Origin: Nocardia fluminea
GTDB taxonomy: Bacteria > Actinomycetota > Actinomycetes > Mycobacteriales > Mycobacteriaceae
Assembly: GCF_002846365.1 (NCBI RefSeq)
Contig: NZ_PJMW01000001.1
Location: forward strand, 1,054,001 to 1,118,000
Reading direction: 5' to 3'
DNA length: 64,000 bases
In this document: positions 34,456 to 49,964 of the stretch, piece by piece
How positions within the stretch are numbered: position 1 is the first letter of the stretch
Layout of the letters: each line of letters opens with the position of its first letter
The notes under the pieces: model-generated
What the model was told of the DNA's origin: nothing
The model's input: the letters and a program-made list of their open reading frames with translations, nothing else
The model's database searches: none
Program-made: the position numbers and the translations under genes

Positions 34456-36225
34456 TCAGGCGGGTAAGCGCTCGGCTCGGGCGGTTTCGAGGAGTTCTTC
34501 CGCGTGGGCGCGGCCGGTCTCCGTGTCGTCCAGGCCTGCGAGCATGCGGGCCAGTTCCACCACTCGTTCTTCGTCGGTGAGGGTGCGAACGCCGCTGTCC
34601 ACCTTGCCTTTTCCGTCGTCGGACTTGTTCACCACCAGGTGGGTGTCGGCGAAGGCCGCTACCTGGGGCAGGTGGGTGACGACGATGACCTGATGGGTGC
34701 GGGCCAGGCGGGCCAGGCGTTTGCCGATCTCCACCGCGGCGCGGCCGCCGACACCGGCGTCGACTTCGTCGAACACCATGGTCGCGCCGTGATCGGAGCC
34801 GGCCAGCACCACTTCCAGCGCCAGCATCACCCGCGAGAGCTCGCCGCCGGACGCGCTCTTGCTGAGCGGCAGCGACTGGGCGCCCGAATGCGCCGAGAGC
34901 CGGAACTCCACTTCGTCACAGCCGTTCGAACCGGCGTGCAACAGCGCGCCGTCGATCTCCAGCGGCGCGGAATCCTGGGCACTGGCCTGCAGTGGGCGGA
35001 CCTGGACTTCCAAGCGCGCCTTCCCCATCGCCAGCCCACTGAGTTCGGTGCTCACCGCGCTCGCAAGCTTGCCCGCCGACTTGGCGCGCGCGGCGCTGAG
35101 TTTGCGAGCCGCCTCGCGTACCTTGCCCGCGGCCGTCTCGACCTCACCGGCCAGCTTGGCCAGCGCGTCCTCGGACACATCGAGGAAGTCCAGGCGTGCA
35201 CGCGACTCGTCGGCCCACGCGATCACCCCATCGATGTCGGGTGCGTATTTGCGGGTCAGGGATTTGAGCTCGGCCTGACGGTTGAGCATCGTGTCCAGCG
35301 CGCTGGGATCGGACGGCAATTCCGACAGATAGCTGCTGAGTTCGGTGGTCACGTCGACCACCACCGCGATCGCCTCGCCCAGACGCGGGGCCAGCGCGGC
35401 CAGCGCCGGGTCGTCGGCGGAATCCAGGCGCGCGCGGGCGCCACCGAGCAGATCGAGGACACCACCACCGTCGGCCGGTGCGTCGGTGGGGCCCGACAGC
35501 GCCTCGTGCGCGGCGACGCCGGCCTCGCGCAGCGAATCGAGGTCGCTGAGCCTGCGGATCTCGGCGACCAGGCGGGTGTCCTCACCGGGCTCGGGCGCGA
35601 TGCCGTCGATTTCGGTGAGCGAATGCTTGAGCCGGTCGGCTTCCAGCGCCAATTCCCTACTGCGCGCGGTGCGTTCGAGCAGCTCGGTGCGCGCGTCCAG
35701 CCAGGACCGGCGATGCACCTGGTACTTGCGCAGCAGTCCGGCGACGCCGTCACCGGCGAACTGGTCCAGCGCCGACAGTTGTTGTTCGGGCCGCTGCAAC
35801 CGCAGTTGGTCGTTCTGGCCGTGCACGGTCAGCAGCCGGGAGGTGAACTCACCCAGTACCGCGGCGGGCACCCCGCGCCCACCGAGATGCGCGCGCGAAC
35901 GTCCGTCGCTGTTGACCGTGCGGACCGCGATCACGCTGCCGTCCTCGTCGGCCTCGGCACCCGCCGATTCCAGGACCTCCCCGACCGCCGTGCGTGCCGC
36001 CTCGTTCACGTCGTCGACGACGAAGCGGCCCTCCACCACGGCTTTCGCCGCACCGAGGCGTACCCGTCCGGCATCGGCGCGCGCACCGCTGAGCAAGTGC
36101 AGGCTGGTGACCACCATGGTCTTGCCCGCACCGGTCTCACCGGTGAGCACGGTCAGACCGGCATGGAACTGCGCGGTGGCCGTCGAGATGACACCGAGTC
36201 CGTCAATCCTGATCTCTGTCAGCAT
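34456..36225 (-). CDS. recN: DNA repair protein RecN
   Basis: A 589-residue SMC-like ATPase that acts in double-strand-break repair. Walker A is GETGAGKTMVV near residue 30; the long middle part is coiled-coil; the ABC signature is in PLSKSASGGELSRVMLALE, and Walker B is ATMVFDEVDAGVGGRA. The start [13 protein letters not shown] matches the family, and the ATG overlaps the NAD kinase stop by one base. The order tlyA, NAD kinase, recN, steA is that of mycobacteria. Confidence 0.97.
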   Translation of the reverse strand: MLTEIRIDGLGVISTATAQFHAGLTVLTGETGAGKTMVVTSLHLLSGARADAGRVRLGAAKAVVEGRFVVDDVNEAARTAVGEVLESAGAEADEDGSVIAVRTVNSDGRSRAHLGGRGVPAAVLGEFTSRLLTVHGQNDQLRLQRPEQQLSALDQFAGDGVAGLLRKYQVHRRSWLDARTELLERTARSRELALEADRLKHSLTEIDGIAPEPGEDTRLVAEIRRLSDLDSLREAGVAAHEALSGPTDAPADGGGVLDLLGGARARLDSADDPALAALAPRLGEAIAVVVDVTTELSSYLSELPSDPSALDTMLNRQAELKSLTRKYAPDIDGVIAWADESRARLDFLDVSEDALAKLAGEVETAAGKVREAARKLSAARAKSAGKLASAVSTELSGLAMGKARLEVQVRPLQASAQDSAPLEIDGALLHAGSNGCDEVEFRLSAHSGAQSLPLSKSASGGELSRVMLALEVVLAGSDHGATMVFDEVDAGVGGRAAVEIGKRLARLARTHQVIVVTHLPQVAAFADTHLVVNKSDDGKGKVDSGVRTLTDEERVVELARMLAGLDDTETGRAHAEELLETARAERLPA

Positions 36226-37154
36226 CAGTGCTCTTCCGTTCGCTGTCTGCCCCGCCAGCCGGTGACCGGCAGTTGGAACTTGCGCACCATCCGGTCGGCG
36301 AAGGGTGCCGAATCCAGCCGCACCCAACGCACCGGACGTTCGCCGCGCACCACTTCGGCGCGGCCGCCACGCGGCAACGCGAGAGTGCGCCTGCCGTCGA
36401 GGAAAACGATCGCATCGTGCCCGGTCGCCACGGTTTCCACCGCGATGCGCGAATCCGGACTCGTCACCAGTGGCCGTGCGAACAACGCGTGTGCATTGCT
36501 CGGAATCACCAGCATCGCCTCGACTTCGGGCCACACCACCGGCCCACCCGCCGAGAACGCGTAGGCGGTCGACCCGGTGGGGGTGGAGATGAGGATGCCG
36601 TCGCAGCCGAATGCCGAGACCGGCCGCCCGTCCACCTCGAGCACCACTTCGAGCACACCCATCCGCTGGGCGTTCTCGAGGCTGGCCTCGTTGAGCGCCC
36701 AGCCACGTTCGACGATCGTGTCGTCCACGCGCACGGTGACGTCGATGGTCATCCGGTTCTCCACCTGGTAGTCGCGATCGACCACCTGAGAGAGCGCCTC
36801 GTCGAGATTCTCGGCCTCGGCTTCGGTGAGAAAACCGATGCGACCCAGATTGATTCCGAGTACCGGCACACCCGTCGGCCTGCCCAGTTCGGCCGCACGC
36901 AAGAACGTGCCGTCGCCGCCGAGGGCGAGCACCATCTCACAGCCCTGCGCCGCGGACGGGCTGTGCGGCACCACCCGGACCGGGTATCCGGCTTCGTCTT
37001 CGAATCGTGTGCTGTCGGCCTCGTCGGCCAGCACCCGCAGGCAGATGCCCGCTTCGGCGAAGATCTTCGCCACCCGGTGCGCGGTTTCGATGATCTCCGC
37101 GCGACCGGGATGGGCGACGAGCAGGATCTCCCTGCCGCCGGCATGCGTACTCAC
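36225..37154 (-). CDS. nadK: NAD kinase
   Basis: A 309-residue ATP-NAD kinase making NADP from NAD (also named ppnK). It has the phosphate-binding GGDG motif ([15 protein letters not shown]), the NE motif in [11 protein letters not shown], and the glycine-rich [22 protein letters not shown] that carries the conserved GSTAY. The GTG start at 37154 overlaps the tlyA stop (GTGA) and precedes [17 protein letters not shown], the family's first strand. It lies in the tlyA-nadK-recN operon with overlapping ends. Confidence 0.96.
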   Translation of the reverse strand: MSTHAGGREILLVAHPGRAEIIETAHRVAKIFAEAGICLRVLADEADSTRFEDEAGYPVRVVPHSPSAAQGCEMVLALGGDGTFLRAAELGRPTGVPVLGINLGRIGFLTEAEAENLDEALSQVVDRDYQVENRMTIDVTVRVDDTIVERGWALNEASLENAQRMGVLEVVLEVDGRPVSAFGCDGILISTPTGSTAYAFSAGGPVVWPEVEAMLVIPSNAHALFARPLVTSPDSRIAVETVATGHDAIVFLDGRRTLALPRGGRAEVVRGERPVRWVRLDSAPFADRMVRKFQLPVTGWRGRQRTEEH

Positions 37155-37972
37155 TGCGGACCCTCCTCGACAGCCTGTGCGACCAGCGCCCGCACCTGTT
37201 CGGCGTCGTAGTCGAACGGGCCGACCTTGCGCAACCACAGGAAGTACTCGACATTGCCCGAAGGACCGGGCAGCGGGCTGGCGACCACGCCCAACGTGCG
37301 CAGCCCGAGCGCGGCGGCCGCGTCGGCCACATCGCACACCACCTCGGTCCGCAACGCCGGATCACGCACCACCCCACCGGAGCCGACCCGATCCTTGCCG
37401 ACCTCGAACTGTGGTTTCACCATCGGCAGCAGATCGGCACCGTCACCCGCACAGGCAGCCAGGGCAGGCAGCACCAGCCCGAGTGAAATGAACGACAGAT
37501 CACCGACGACGATTTCGACTGTGCCACCGATGGATTCGGGGGTGATGTTGCGCACGTTGGTACGGTCGAACACCCGGACGCGGTCGTCGTTCTGCAGGCG
37601 CCAGATCAGCTGGCCGTAGCCGACGTCGACCGCGACCACCTCGCGCGCGCCCTTGTCGAGCAGCACATCGGTGAACCCGCCGGTGGACGCACCCGCGTCC
37701 AGGCAGCGCTTCCCGTCGAGGCTGAGCCCCTCGGATTCGAACGCCTCGAGCGCGCCGAGCAGTTTGTGCGCGCCACGCGAAGCCCACGACACCTCGTCGG
37801 GTTCTTCCCGCACGATCAGCGGGGTCCCTGTCTCCACGGCCGTCGCCGGTTTCACAGCGACGGTTCCGGCAATCAGGACGCGACCCGCGCTGATCAGTTC
37901 GGTCGCGTGTTCTCGCGATCGCGCCAATCCGCGGCGAACCAGTTCGGCATCCACCCGCGCTCGTCTGGCCAC
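37151..37972 (-). CDS. tlyA: rRNA 2'-O-methyltransferase TlyA
   Basis: A 273-residue TlyA-family enzyme that methylates ribose 2'-OH of 16S and 23S rRNA in mycobacteria; loss of it causes capreomycin resistance there. An S4 RNA-binding domain occupies residues 1-60 ([27 protein letters not shown]). The FtsJ-type SAM domain follows with [31 protein letters not shown] and GDLSFISL. The GTG at 37972 follows the previous stop by one base. It stands in the conserved operon with nadK and recN. Confidence 0.95.
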   Translation of the reverse strand: MARRARVDAELVRRGLARSREHATELISAGRVLIAGTVAVKPATAVETGTPLIVREEPDEVSWASRGAHKLLGALEAFESEGLSLDGKRCLDAGASTGGFTDVLLDKGAREVVAVDVGYGQLIWRLQNDDRVRVFDRTNVRNITPESIGGTVEIVVGDLSFISLGLVLPALAACAGDGADLLPMVKPQFEVGKDRVGSGGVVRDPALRTEVVCDVADAAAALGLRTLGVVASPLPGPSGNVEYFLWLRKVGPFDYDAEQVRALVAQAVEEGPQ

Positions 37973-37973
37973 C

Positions 37974-38258
37974 TCAGATCTTGTCCACTGTCGCCAGCGC
38001 GTCCACCAGCACGTCGTGCGCCTGCTCGAGGATGCGCGCACGGCGGGTGATGTCCGCACCGGCCTCGGTGTTCTCCGCCGGGCCCGCGACCGGACGCGGA
38101 CCGAGTTCGGCGAGCAGTGCGTCGACCTCGGTCTTGATCCGGTGCGGATCCGCCGGTTCCGGATGCGCAGGTGCGCCGGGCAGGTGAGCGCCCGGCACGG
38201 GAATCCCGGGCCGCAGTGGCTGTGACGCGCCGTTCGGCGGTGAACTCGCAGTACTCAT
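37974..38258 (-). CDS. Small hypothetical protein upstream of tlyA (Rv1693 position)
   Basis: A 94-residue protein. The first half is Pro/Ala/Gly-rich and disordered (GIPVPGAHLPGAPAHPEP); the second half is one or two helices (IKTEVDALLAELG, then ITRRARILEQAHDVLVDALATVDK). It occupies the position of Rv1693 in M. tuberculosis, between the HAD phosphatase and tlyA, and ends one base before tlyA. No enzymatic motif is seen. Confidence 0.8.
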   Translation of the reverse strand: MSTASSPPNGASQPLRPGIPVPGAHLPGAPAHPEPADPHRIKTEVDALLAELGPRPVAGPAENTEAGADITRRARILEQAHDVLVDALATVDKI

Positions 38259-38271
38259 CGTGACGTCAACG

Positions 38272-39162
38272 CTATCGGATTTCCGAATCGGCCGCGCGCA
38301 CCCGTACCGCCCTGCCGGGATACTGCCGCAACAGTTCCGCGATGTCCGCCGGTGCGGCCTCGGCCACCGTGGCGTCGTTGAGTGCGTCGAGGCTCGCGGC
38401 GATATAGGTCGGGATCCGGGCGGCGGGCGCGCCGATCACCTCCTTGAGCGTGCTCACTCCGGTCAGCACCAGCAGCGAGTCGAGCCCGAGACCGTTGGCG
38501 CCTTCGATATCGGTGTCGAGCCGGTCGCCGACGACCAGGGCGCGGCGGGTGCCCGCTCGCTCGATCGCGTCCTCCATCAACGGCGCGTAGGGCTTGCCGG
38601 CGACGAGCGGCTCACGATCGGAGGCGGTCGCCAGGGCCGCGACCATCGAGCCGTTGCCGGGGGCGAGGCCGCGCTCGTTGGGCAGGGTCCGGTCGGCGTT
38701 GGCCGCGATCCACAGCGCGCCCGCGCGCAGGGCGTAGGCGGCTTCGGCAAGGTCGGGCCAGGCGGTCGTCGGCGAGTGCCCTTGCACGACCGCCGCGGGC
38801 GGCGTCTCGCCGAACCGGCGGATGGGCTCGAGGCCGACCGCCTTGACCTCGGCGGCCAGATCGTCGGTGCCGACGACGAGCACCCTGTCCCCGGGGTGCA
38901 GCCGTTCGGACAGCATGCGAGCGGCGGCTTGCGCACTGGTCACCACATCGGCGGCGGTCGCCGGGTAGCCGAGTTCGTCCAGATGGTGCGCCACGGCGCC
39001 GGGACCCCGCGCGGCGTTGTTGGTGACGTAGACGAGACGCTGCGCCGAATCACCATCCGGTACAAGCGCTTTGGGCGCGCCGTCGATGACCGCGGGCCCG
39101 CGGTACAGCGTGCCGTCCAGGTCGAGCAGCAAAGCCTCGTATTGATCGCGCAGCCGGTCCAT
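38272..39162 (-). CDS. HAD-superfamily phosphatase, class IIA
   Basis: A 296-residue HAD-IIA hydrolase (the group of NagD and of glycerol-3-phosphate phosphatase). The nucleophile motif is ALLLDLDGTLYRG; motif II is in VYVTNNAARGP; the later LVVGDRLDTDIEGANGLGLDSLLVLTGVS holds motifs III/IV. It is in the position of Rv1692 of M. tuberculosis, reported to dephosphorylate glycerol 3-phosphate. The ATG is at 39162 with GAGGG upstream. It opens the operon running to mctB. Confidence 0.92.
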   Translation of the reverse strand: MDRLRDQYEALLLDLDGTLYRGPAVIDGAPKALVPDGDSAQRLVYVTNNAARGPGAVAHHLDELGYPATAADVVTSAQAAARMLSERLHPGDRVLVVGTDDLAAEVKAVGLEPIRRFGETPPAAVVQGHSPTTAWPDLAEAAYALRAGALWIAANADRTLPNERGLAPGNGSMVAALATASDREPLVAGKPYAPLMEDAIERAGTRRALVVGDRLDTDIEGANGLGLDSLLVLTGVSTLKEVIGAPAARIPTYIAASLDALNDATVAEAAPADIAELLRQYPGRAVRVRAADSEIR

Positions 39163-39700
39163 CCACCCTCACTTCGTCGTTTCCTGCCGGGTCGGATACA
39201 ACCGCGACCCTAGGCGAAGGCACCGACAGCTTCGGTTCCCCTCGGCTGTCGAATAGCACTCGCACCCTTAATGATCGAGCATGTGCCCAGTGTTCGTGCG
39301 CGATGTCCCCAGTTATGGACTTCTTCCCAGCGCGTCGCGGGCGCACTTCGGTGAACAGGAAACCGGTTCCGTTGCCGACCCGAAGTAGGGCCCTGGTTCG
39401 CCCAGCGTGCTCGATTGCCGCTTCGCGGGAGGCCCTGTCAGCCGCGTGAGAAGCCCGGCCGCATACGGATCGAAGTCTCCTCGCCTTACAGTGACCGCGC
39501 ACCGCGCCTACCAGGAACGCGAACGCGCGATCCACGACGCAGCATCAGCAGCCTCGACCCGGCATGGGCGACGGTCGTCTACGCCACACCCGAGCTGGCG
39601 TTGCCCGTCGGCGCCATCCAGGAGATACCGCTAGGTGTCCGACACACGAAAGGCCGCAGGACGGGAACCTGTGTGGTCCCGGCCTGCGGCCTTCGTTCGA
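39163..39700. other. 538-base intergenic region
   Basis: No supported gene on either strand. It includes the terminator of the TPR gene at its right end and presumably the promoter of the HAD-tlyA-recN operon at its left end; TAGGGT on the minus strand is a possible -10 but no -35 could be matched. Confidence 0.4.
39648..39694 (-). terminator. Terminator of the TPR/RGG gene
   Basis: GAAAGGCCGCAGG and CCTGCGGCCTTC form a 12-bp stem just past the stop codon at 39701. It fits an intrinsic-type hairpin without a strong U-run. Confidence 0.7.
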
Positions 39701-42700
39701 CTACTGTGCGTCGCCGGTGAGCTCGGTTGCCCGCTCCTCGGCGTCGGTCTCGTCGTCGAGGTCGGCGGCAGCGGCATTGAGGAACCACTGCAGTCCGTCG
39801 TCGGTGCGGCCTGCCGCCACCAGCGCGTCGGCGTAGGCGTAGAACAGGCGCGCGGCGGCGGAGCCGGTGCGCGACGGGTCCAGATCGGAGGCTTGCAGGG
39901 TCACGACGGCCTGGTCGAATTGGCCCAGATCCATCCGGGCGCCCGCGACGACCATCCGCAGCTCGGCGGCTTCGTCACCGGTGAGCGTCTGCGCTTCCTC
40001 GCTGCGACCGAGCTCGATGGCCCGTTCCGGCCTGCCGAGACCGCGCTCGCAGTCCGCCATCACCGCGAGCAGCCCGGCGCCGCCCGACATCCGTCGTGCG
40101 GTCCGCAGCTCCGACAGCGCCTCGGCCCATTCCTCGGCGTGGTAGGCCACCACACCGGCGGTCTCACGCACCACCGCGATGCGGCCGGCACGCTGACGCG
40201 CGGCTCGAGCATGCGCCAGTGCCAGGCGCGGGTCGTCCTCGAGCAGTTCGACGGCCATCACCATGTGCCGGGCCACCGAATCGGCGTTGTTCTTGTCCAG
40301 GCTCAGCAGGTCGCGGCGCACGGCCGGATCCAGATCGGATGCCTGCACATCCTCGGGCAGATCGGGCTCCTCCGGACGAGCCGCACGGCGATCATCGGGC
40401 CGCCCACCCGCCGCACGAGCACCTTCGCCGCCACGACGACGGTCATCGCCGGCATCGCCCGAACGCGACGCCGAACCACCGCGCGAGCGGTCGTCACGGT
40501 CCGAGCGGACACCACGATCCGCGAATCCGCGCCGCTCGCCACGATCGGCGTCACCGCGGGCCGAATCATCACGATCCGAACCGCTGGAACGGCCGACCCC
40601 ACGCGAGCGGTCGCCGGCATCCGAGTCACCGCGGGCAAGGTTGTCACGATCGGAGCCACGCGGGCTCTCATCGAGCCCAGAATTGTCACTGGCGACGTCA
40701 CCATGATCGGCGCCACGCGGGCTCTCGCCGAACCCGGAATCGTCACCGGCACCACGGCCGCCGCCACGCGGGCTCTCGCCGAGCCCGGAATCGTCACCGG
40801 CACCGGCACCACGGCCTGCGCCACGCGGGCTCTCGCCGAACCCGGAATCGTCACCGGCAGCGTCGCCACGATCGGAGCCACGATCGGAGCCGCGATCAGC
40901 AGCATCGGACCGGCCACCGCGATCCGAGTCGCTCCGCGAGCTGTCGGTCTCGAACTCGTCGCCGGAGCGGTCAGCGTCCCGAGGACGGTCACCTTCTGCG
41001 TCGGTCGCGCTCGCGTTGTCCACCGTGTCGGCTACCTGTGCCGCGGCCGAGCTCGTGTTGTCTTCGGACTGCTCAGTGGACGCTGCCGATTCATCGGTCG
41101 TGAACTTGTCGCTCGCCGCCGCAGAGGCGCTGTCCGACGCTGCGGCCGAGGCCGTGCTGTCGTCGCCGGTGATCGTCTCGTCGACATCGGAGGCAGCGGC
41201 CGCCGAGACAACGCCGAGCACATCGCTGTCGCGCTCACGACGCTTCTCGCGGTAGGTGCCGTCGAGCGGCTTGCCGTCCTCGCCGACGAACTTGCCCTGG
41301 CTGCCGCCGGAGCGCGCGTCACGCTTGAAGCCGCCGCGACCACGGTCGTCGTCGCGCCTGGGCCCACGATCATTGTCGTCGCGCCGCTGGTAGCCGCCCT
41401 TGCCGCTGTCGTCGCGACGCGGGTAACCACCCTTGTCGTCGCGCTTCTGGTAACCGCCACGATCGGAGCCGCCGCGCGAACGGTCATCGCTGTCGCTGCG
41501 ACGGAAGCCGCCACCCGGACGGTCGCTGCCGCCCTCGTTGCGACGGAAGCCACCGCGATCGGAGCTGCCACCACGATCACTACCGCGATCGGAGCCGCCG
41601 CGCGAACGGTCGTCACCTTCGTTACGCCGGAAGCCGCCACCCGAGCCCCCACGAGGACGGTCGTCGTTGTTGCCGCGGTAGCCGCCACGGTCGCCACCGC
41701 GATCGAAACCACCTGTGGGACGGTCACTTCCGCCTTCATTGCGCTTGAAACCACCACGATCGCCGGAGCCGCCGCGACCGGCGTCGTCACGGCGCTGGTA
41801 GCCACCGCGGTCGCCACTGTCGCCGCGCTTGAATCCACCGCGATCGTTGTCGTCACGCTTGGGGTAACCGCCACGATCGTCGTCGCGGCGCTGGTAACCG
41901 CCACGGCCGGCGTCATCACGCTTGGGGTAACCGCTCTTGTTGTCGTCGCGACGCTGGTAGCCGCCACGATCCGACGAACCGCCGCGATCCGAACCACCAC
42001 GGTAGCCGCCACGGTCCCCGCCGCGATCGAAACCACCTGCGGGACGGTCACTTCCGCCTTCATTACGCTTGAAACCACCACGATCGCCGGAGCCACCGCG
42101 ACCGGCATCGTCACGGCGCTGGTAGCCACCGCGGTCGCCACTGTCGCCGCGCTTGAATCCACCGCGATCGTTGTCGTCACGCTTCTGATAGCCGCCACGA
42201 TCGCTGTCATCGCGGCGCTGGTAACCACCGCGGCCTGCGTCGTCGCGCTTCGGGTAACCGGTCTTGTTGTCGTCGCGACGCTGGTAGCCACCACGATCAG
42301 CTGAGCCGCCTCGATCGGAACCACCACGGGGACGGTCGTCGTTGCCACGGTATCCACCACGATCACCGGAGCCGCCGCGCCCGGCGTCATCACGGCGCTG
42401 GTAGCCCCCACGGTCGCCACTATCACTGCGCTTGAAACCGCCACGGTCGGAGCTGCCGCCGCGGTCCTCACGGTTGTAACCACCCCGCTGGCCCTCGGGA
42501 CGACCGGCGCCACGATTGTCGTCATCGCGACGGAATCCACCCCGATCGGAGCTGCCACGATCGGAGGCACCACGGCCTGCGCTGCTGCCTCGGCCTGCGT
42601 CGTCACGGCGGAAACCGCCGCCTTCGCCACGGCCGGAGCCGCGATTGTCACCGTGTCCGCCGCGGGGGCGATCGGTCGGTTCGCCTCGCCGGCCGAAACC

Positions 42701-42754
42701 GGGGGCGTCTCCGTCCCGGCGGAAAGGCTTCCGTCCGTCGTTGTGTTCCGACAC
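39701..42754 (-). CDS. TPR protein with very long Arg/Gly/Asp repeat region
   Basis: A 1017-residue protein. Residues about 795-1017 form a helical tetratricopeptide-like domain (DLDPAVRRDLLSLDKNNADSVARHMVMAVELLEDDP...), equal in size and position to Rv1691 of M. tuberculosis, which is only about 250 residues. In front is a huge disordered region. Residues 1-500 are repeats such as DRGGYQRRDDAGRGG, DRGGFKRGDSG and SDRGGFRRNEGG, very rich in Arg, Gly and Asp with RGG motifs and regular Tyr/Phe. Residues about 505-605 are acidic Ala/Ser/Asp-rich, then a second Arg/Asp/Ser repeat region follows. RGG regions often bind RNA and can form condensates. The start is GTG 42754 (AGAGAGGG upstream). It lies directly downstream of the rRNA operon. 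Confidence 0.85.
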   Translation of the reverse strand: MSEHNDGRKPFRRDGDAPGFGRRGEPTDRPRGGHGDNRGSGRGEGGGFRRDDAGRGSSAGRGASDRGSSDRGGFRRDDDNRGAGRPEGQRGGYNREDRGGSSDRGGFKRSDSGDRGGYQRRDDAGRGGSGDRGGYRGNDDRPRGGSDRGGSADRGGYQRRDDNKTGYPKRDDAGRGGYQRRDDSDRGGYQKRDDNDRGGFKRGDSGDRGGYQRRDDAGRGGSGDRGGFKRNEGGSDRPAGGFDRGGDRGGYRGGSDRGGSSDRGGYQRRDDNKSGYPKRDDAGRGGYQRRDDDRGGYPKRDDNDRGGFKRGDSGDRGGYQRRDDAGRGGSGDRGGFKRNEGGSDRPTGGFDRGGDRGGYRGNNDDRPRGGSGGGFRRNEGDDRSRGGSDRGSDRGGSSDRGGFRRNEGGSDRPGGGFRRSDSDDRSRGGSDRGGYQKRDDKGGYPRRDDSGKGGYQRRDDNDRGPRRDDDRGRGGFKRDARSGGSQGKFVGEDGKPLDGTYREKRRERDSDVLGVVSAAAASDVDETITGDDSTASAAASDSASAAASDKFTTDESAASTEQSEDNTSSAAAQVADTVDNASATDAEGDRPRDADRSGDEFETDSSRSDSDRGGRSDAADRGSDRGSDRGDAAGDDSGFGESPRGAGRGAGAGDDSGLGESPRGGGRGAGDDSGFGESPRGADHGDVASDNSGLDESPRGSDRDNLARGDSDAGDRSRGVGRSSGSDRDDSARGDADRGERRGFADRGVRSDRDDRSRGGSASRSGDAGDDRRRGGEGARAAGGRPDDRRAARPEEPDLPEDVQASDLDPAVRRDLLSLDKNNADSVARHMVMAVELLEDDPRLALAHARAARQRAGRIAVVRETAGVVAYHAEEWAEALSELRTARRMSGGAGLLAVMADCERGLGRPERAIELGRSEEAQTLTGDEAAELRMVVAGARMDLGQFDQAVVTLQASDLDPSRTGSAAARLFYAYADALVAAGRTDDGLQWFLNAAAADLDDETDAEERATELTGDAQ
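41676..42298. repeat. Tandem 300-base duplication inside the RGG-coding region
   Basis: Two long, nearly identical direct copies, 41676-41971 and 42000-42298, differ by scattered bases and one codon. Each encodes about 99 residues of the YQRRDD/YPKRDD/FKRGDSG repeat pattern. Shorter 27-45 base units repeat across the whole 40500-42650 stretch. Recent internal duplication is the simplest reading; copy number is probably variable between strains. Confidence 0.85.
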
Positions 42755-42887
42755 GGCGATCCCTCTCTAGGTTCCCCGGCCTCCGGGGAGTGTTGTCAAT
42801 GGCCCCGCCACTAAGAATTCAACCACGGACGAAGGACGGGGCATCGTCCGCCTGGCGTACCGAGCTCGCATCGAGCCCACAAACGCC

Positions 42888-42917
42888 GATAGGGGACCCA
42901 AATAAGGGTCCCCTATC
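42888..42917 (-). terminator. rRNA operon terminator
   Basis: A perfect 12-bp stem, GATAGGGGACCC and GGGTCCCCTATC, with a six-base A/T loop lies 11 bases after the 5S 3' end. It ends the minus-strand rRNA transcript. Confidence 0.85.
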
Positions 42918-42928
42918 GCGAAGGATGT

Positions 42929-43045
42929 TCCGGCAGTGTCCTACTCTCCCACACCCTGTCGAGTGCAGTACCATCGGCGCAGGTGGCCTTAGCTTCCGGG
43001 TTCGGAATGGGACCGGGCGTTTCCCCACCGCTATAACTACCGTAA
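42929..43045 (-). rRNA. rrf: 5S ribosomal RNA
   Basis: About 117 bases. On the minus strand it opens with TTACGGTAGTTATAGCGGTG and contains the universal GAAACGCCCGGTCCCATTCC and GAACCCGGAAGCTAAG segments, ending GGACACTGCCGG. The 3' boundary is accurate to a few bases. Last gene of the rRNA operon. Confidence 0.93.
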
Positions 43046-43171
43046 CTCTATGAAACTGTCACACAAAGAGCCACAAACCCCAACCAACCCCCCAAAAGGG
43101 ACCAGTCGAGACCTGTTGTCTCGTGATCTGTGTGTTGTTTCAGAAACCGCACAGTGGACGCGTAACACCTT

Positions 43172-48165
<4,994 letters not shown>

Positions 48166-48306
48166 GACTCTCGAAAACACCCGAAGGTGCAATCAAAACT
48201 ATCTAACTAGAGTCCGAAAACCTAGCAAATGCGAACACCAGCAAAAAGATTCGCTGTTGTTCAAATGTCCAACCTCCATGACCGGGGGGTACATGAAAGG
48301 TTGGAA

Positions 48307-48323
48307 CCAATAATTATTATTGG
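48307..48323. promoter_or_regulatory. A/T-rich palindrome in the rRNA leader
   Basis: CCAATAAT-T-ATTATTGG is a perfect inverted repeat in the 5' leader of the rRNA transcript. Just upstream on the transcript, TTCTTTGAGAACTCAATAGTG (about 48343-48363) is the conserved actinobacterial leader motif tied to processing or antitermination. Confidence 0.55.
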
Positions 48324-48417
48324 CACTGACATTCATCGACACACTATTGAGTTCTCAAAGAACACACGCACCAGCAGTCACTGAATCGCTTCAGATCTTC
48401 CGTTGGGCAACTGTTCC

Positions 48418-48446
48418 AGCCTAACCTTGCTCCCAGGCGATGTCAA
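48418..48446 (-). promoter_or_regulatory. rRNA operon promoter
   Basis: On the minus strand a consensus TTGACA (-35, 48441-48446) is followed by exactly 17 bases and TAGGCT (-10, 48418-48423), fitting the actinobacterial rrn promoter. It lies about 250 bases upstream of the 16S gene. A second, weaker promoter further upstream could not be fixed. Confidence 0.85.
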
Positions 48447-48607
48447 TCTCTCGCTTGTTCACTTGATCTTGGCCCGTCAGGCGCTCTCCGGTTTGTGTCC
48501 GTGTCGCTCTGACTTCCAATAAGTTACGCGCCGGATAACGCCGCGTCAAATCGCCTGGACAACACCGGATCTCCGCAGGTCACGGCAGTGCGCTCAGCCG
48601 CTGCGCC

Positions 48608-48637
48608 GGCCTGAATCACACGCATGTGACTCAGGCC
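48608..48637 (-). terminator. Terminator of housekeeping tyrS
   Basis: GGCCTGA-A-TCAC and GTGA-C-TCAGGCC pair with one A/C mismatch around a six-base loop, 13 bases after the tyrS stop. It separates tyrS from the rRNA promoter. Confidence 0.75.
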
Positions 48638-48649
48638 TCCGCAACGACC

Positions 48650-49936
<1,287 letters not shown>

Positions 49937-49964
49937 GCTGACCCATCTTTCCGCATGCGGTTCG

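Noticed and set aside
34504..36564. 686-codon plus-strand frame opposite recN
   Set aside because: Shadow of recN; composition (Arg, Gln, His, Gly) and lack of motifs show it is not a gene.
39635..42304. 889-codon plus-strand frame opposite the RGG gene, rich in Thr/Ala/Val
   Set aside because: Mirror image of the GC-rich repeats; no ribosome site and no domain. The minus-strand frame encodes the recognisable TPR domain.
40500..42650. CRISPR-like regular repeats
   Set aside because: The repeats are in frame in a coding region, have no constant repeat plus unique spacer structure, and no cas genes are near.
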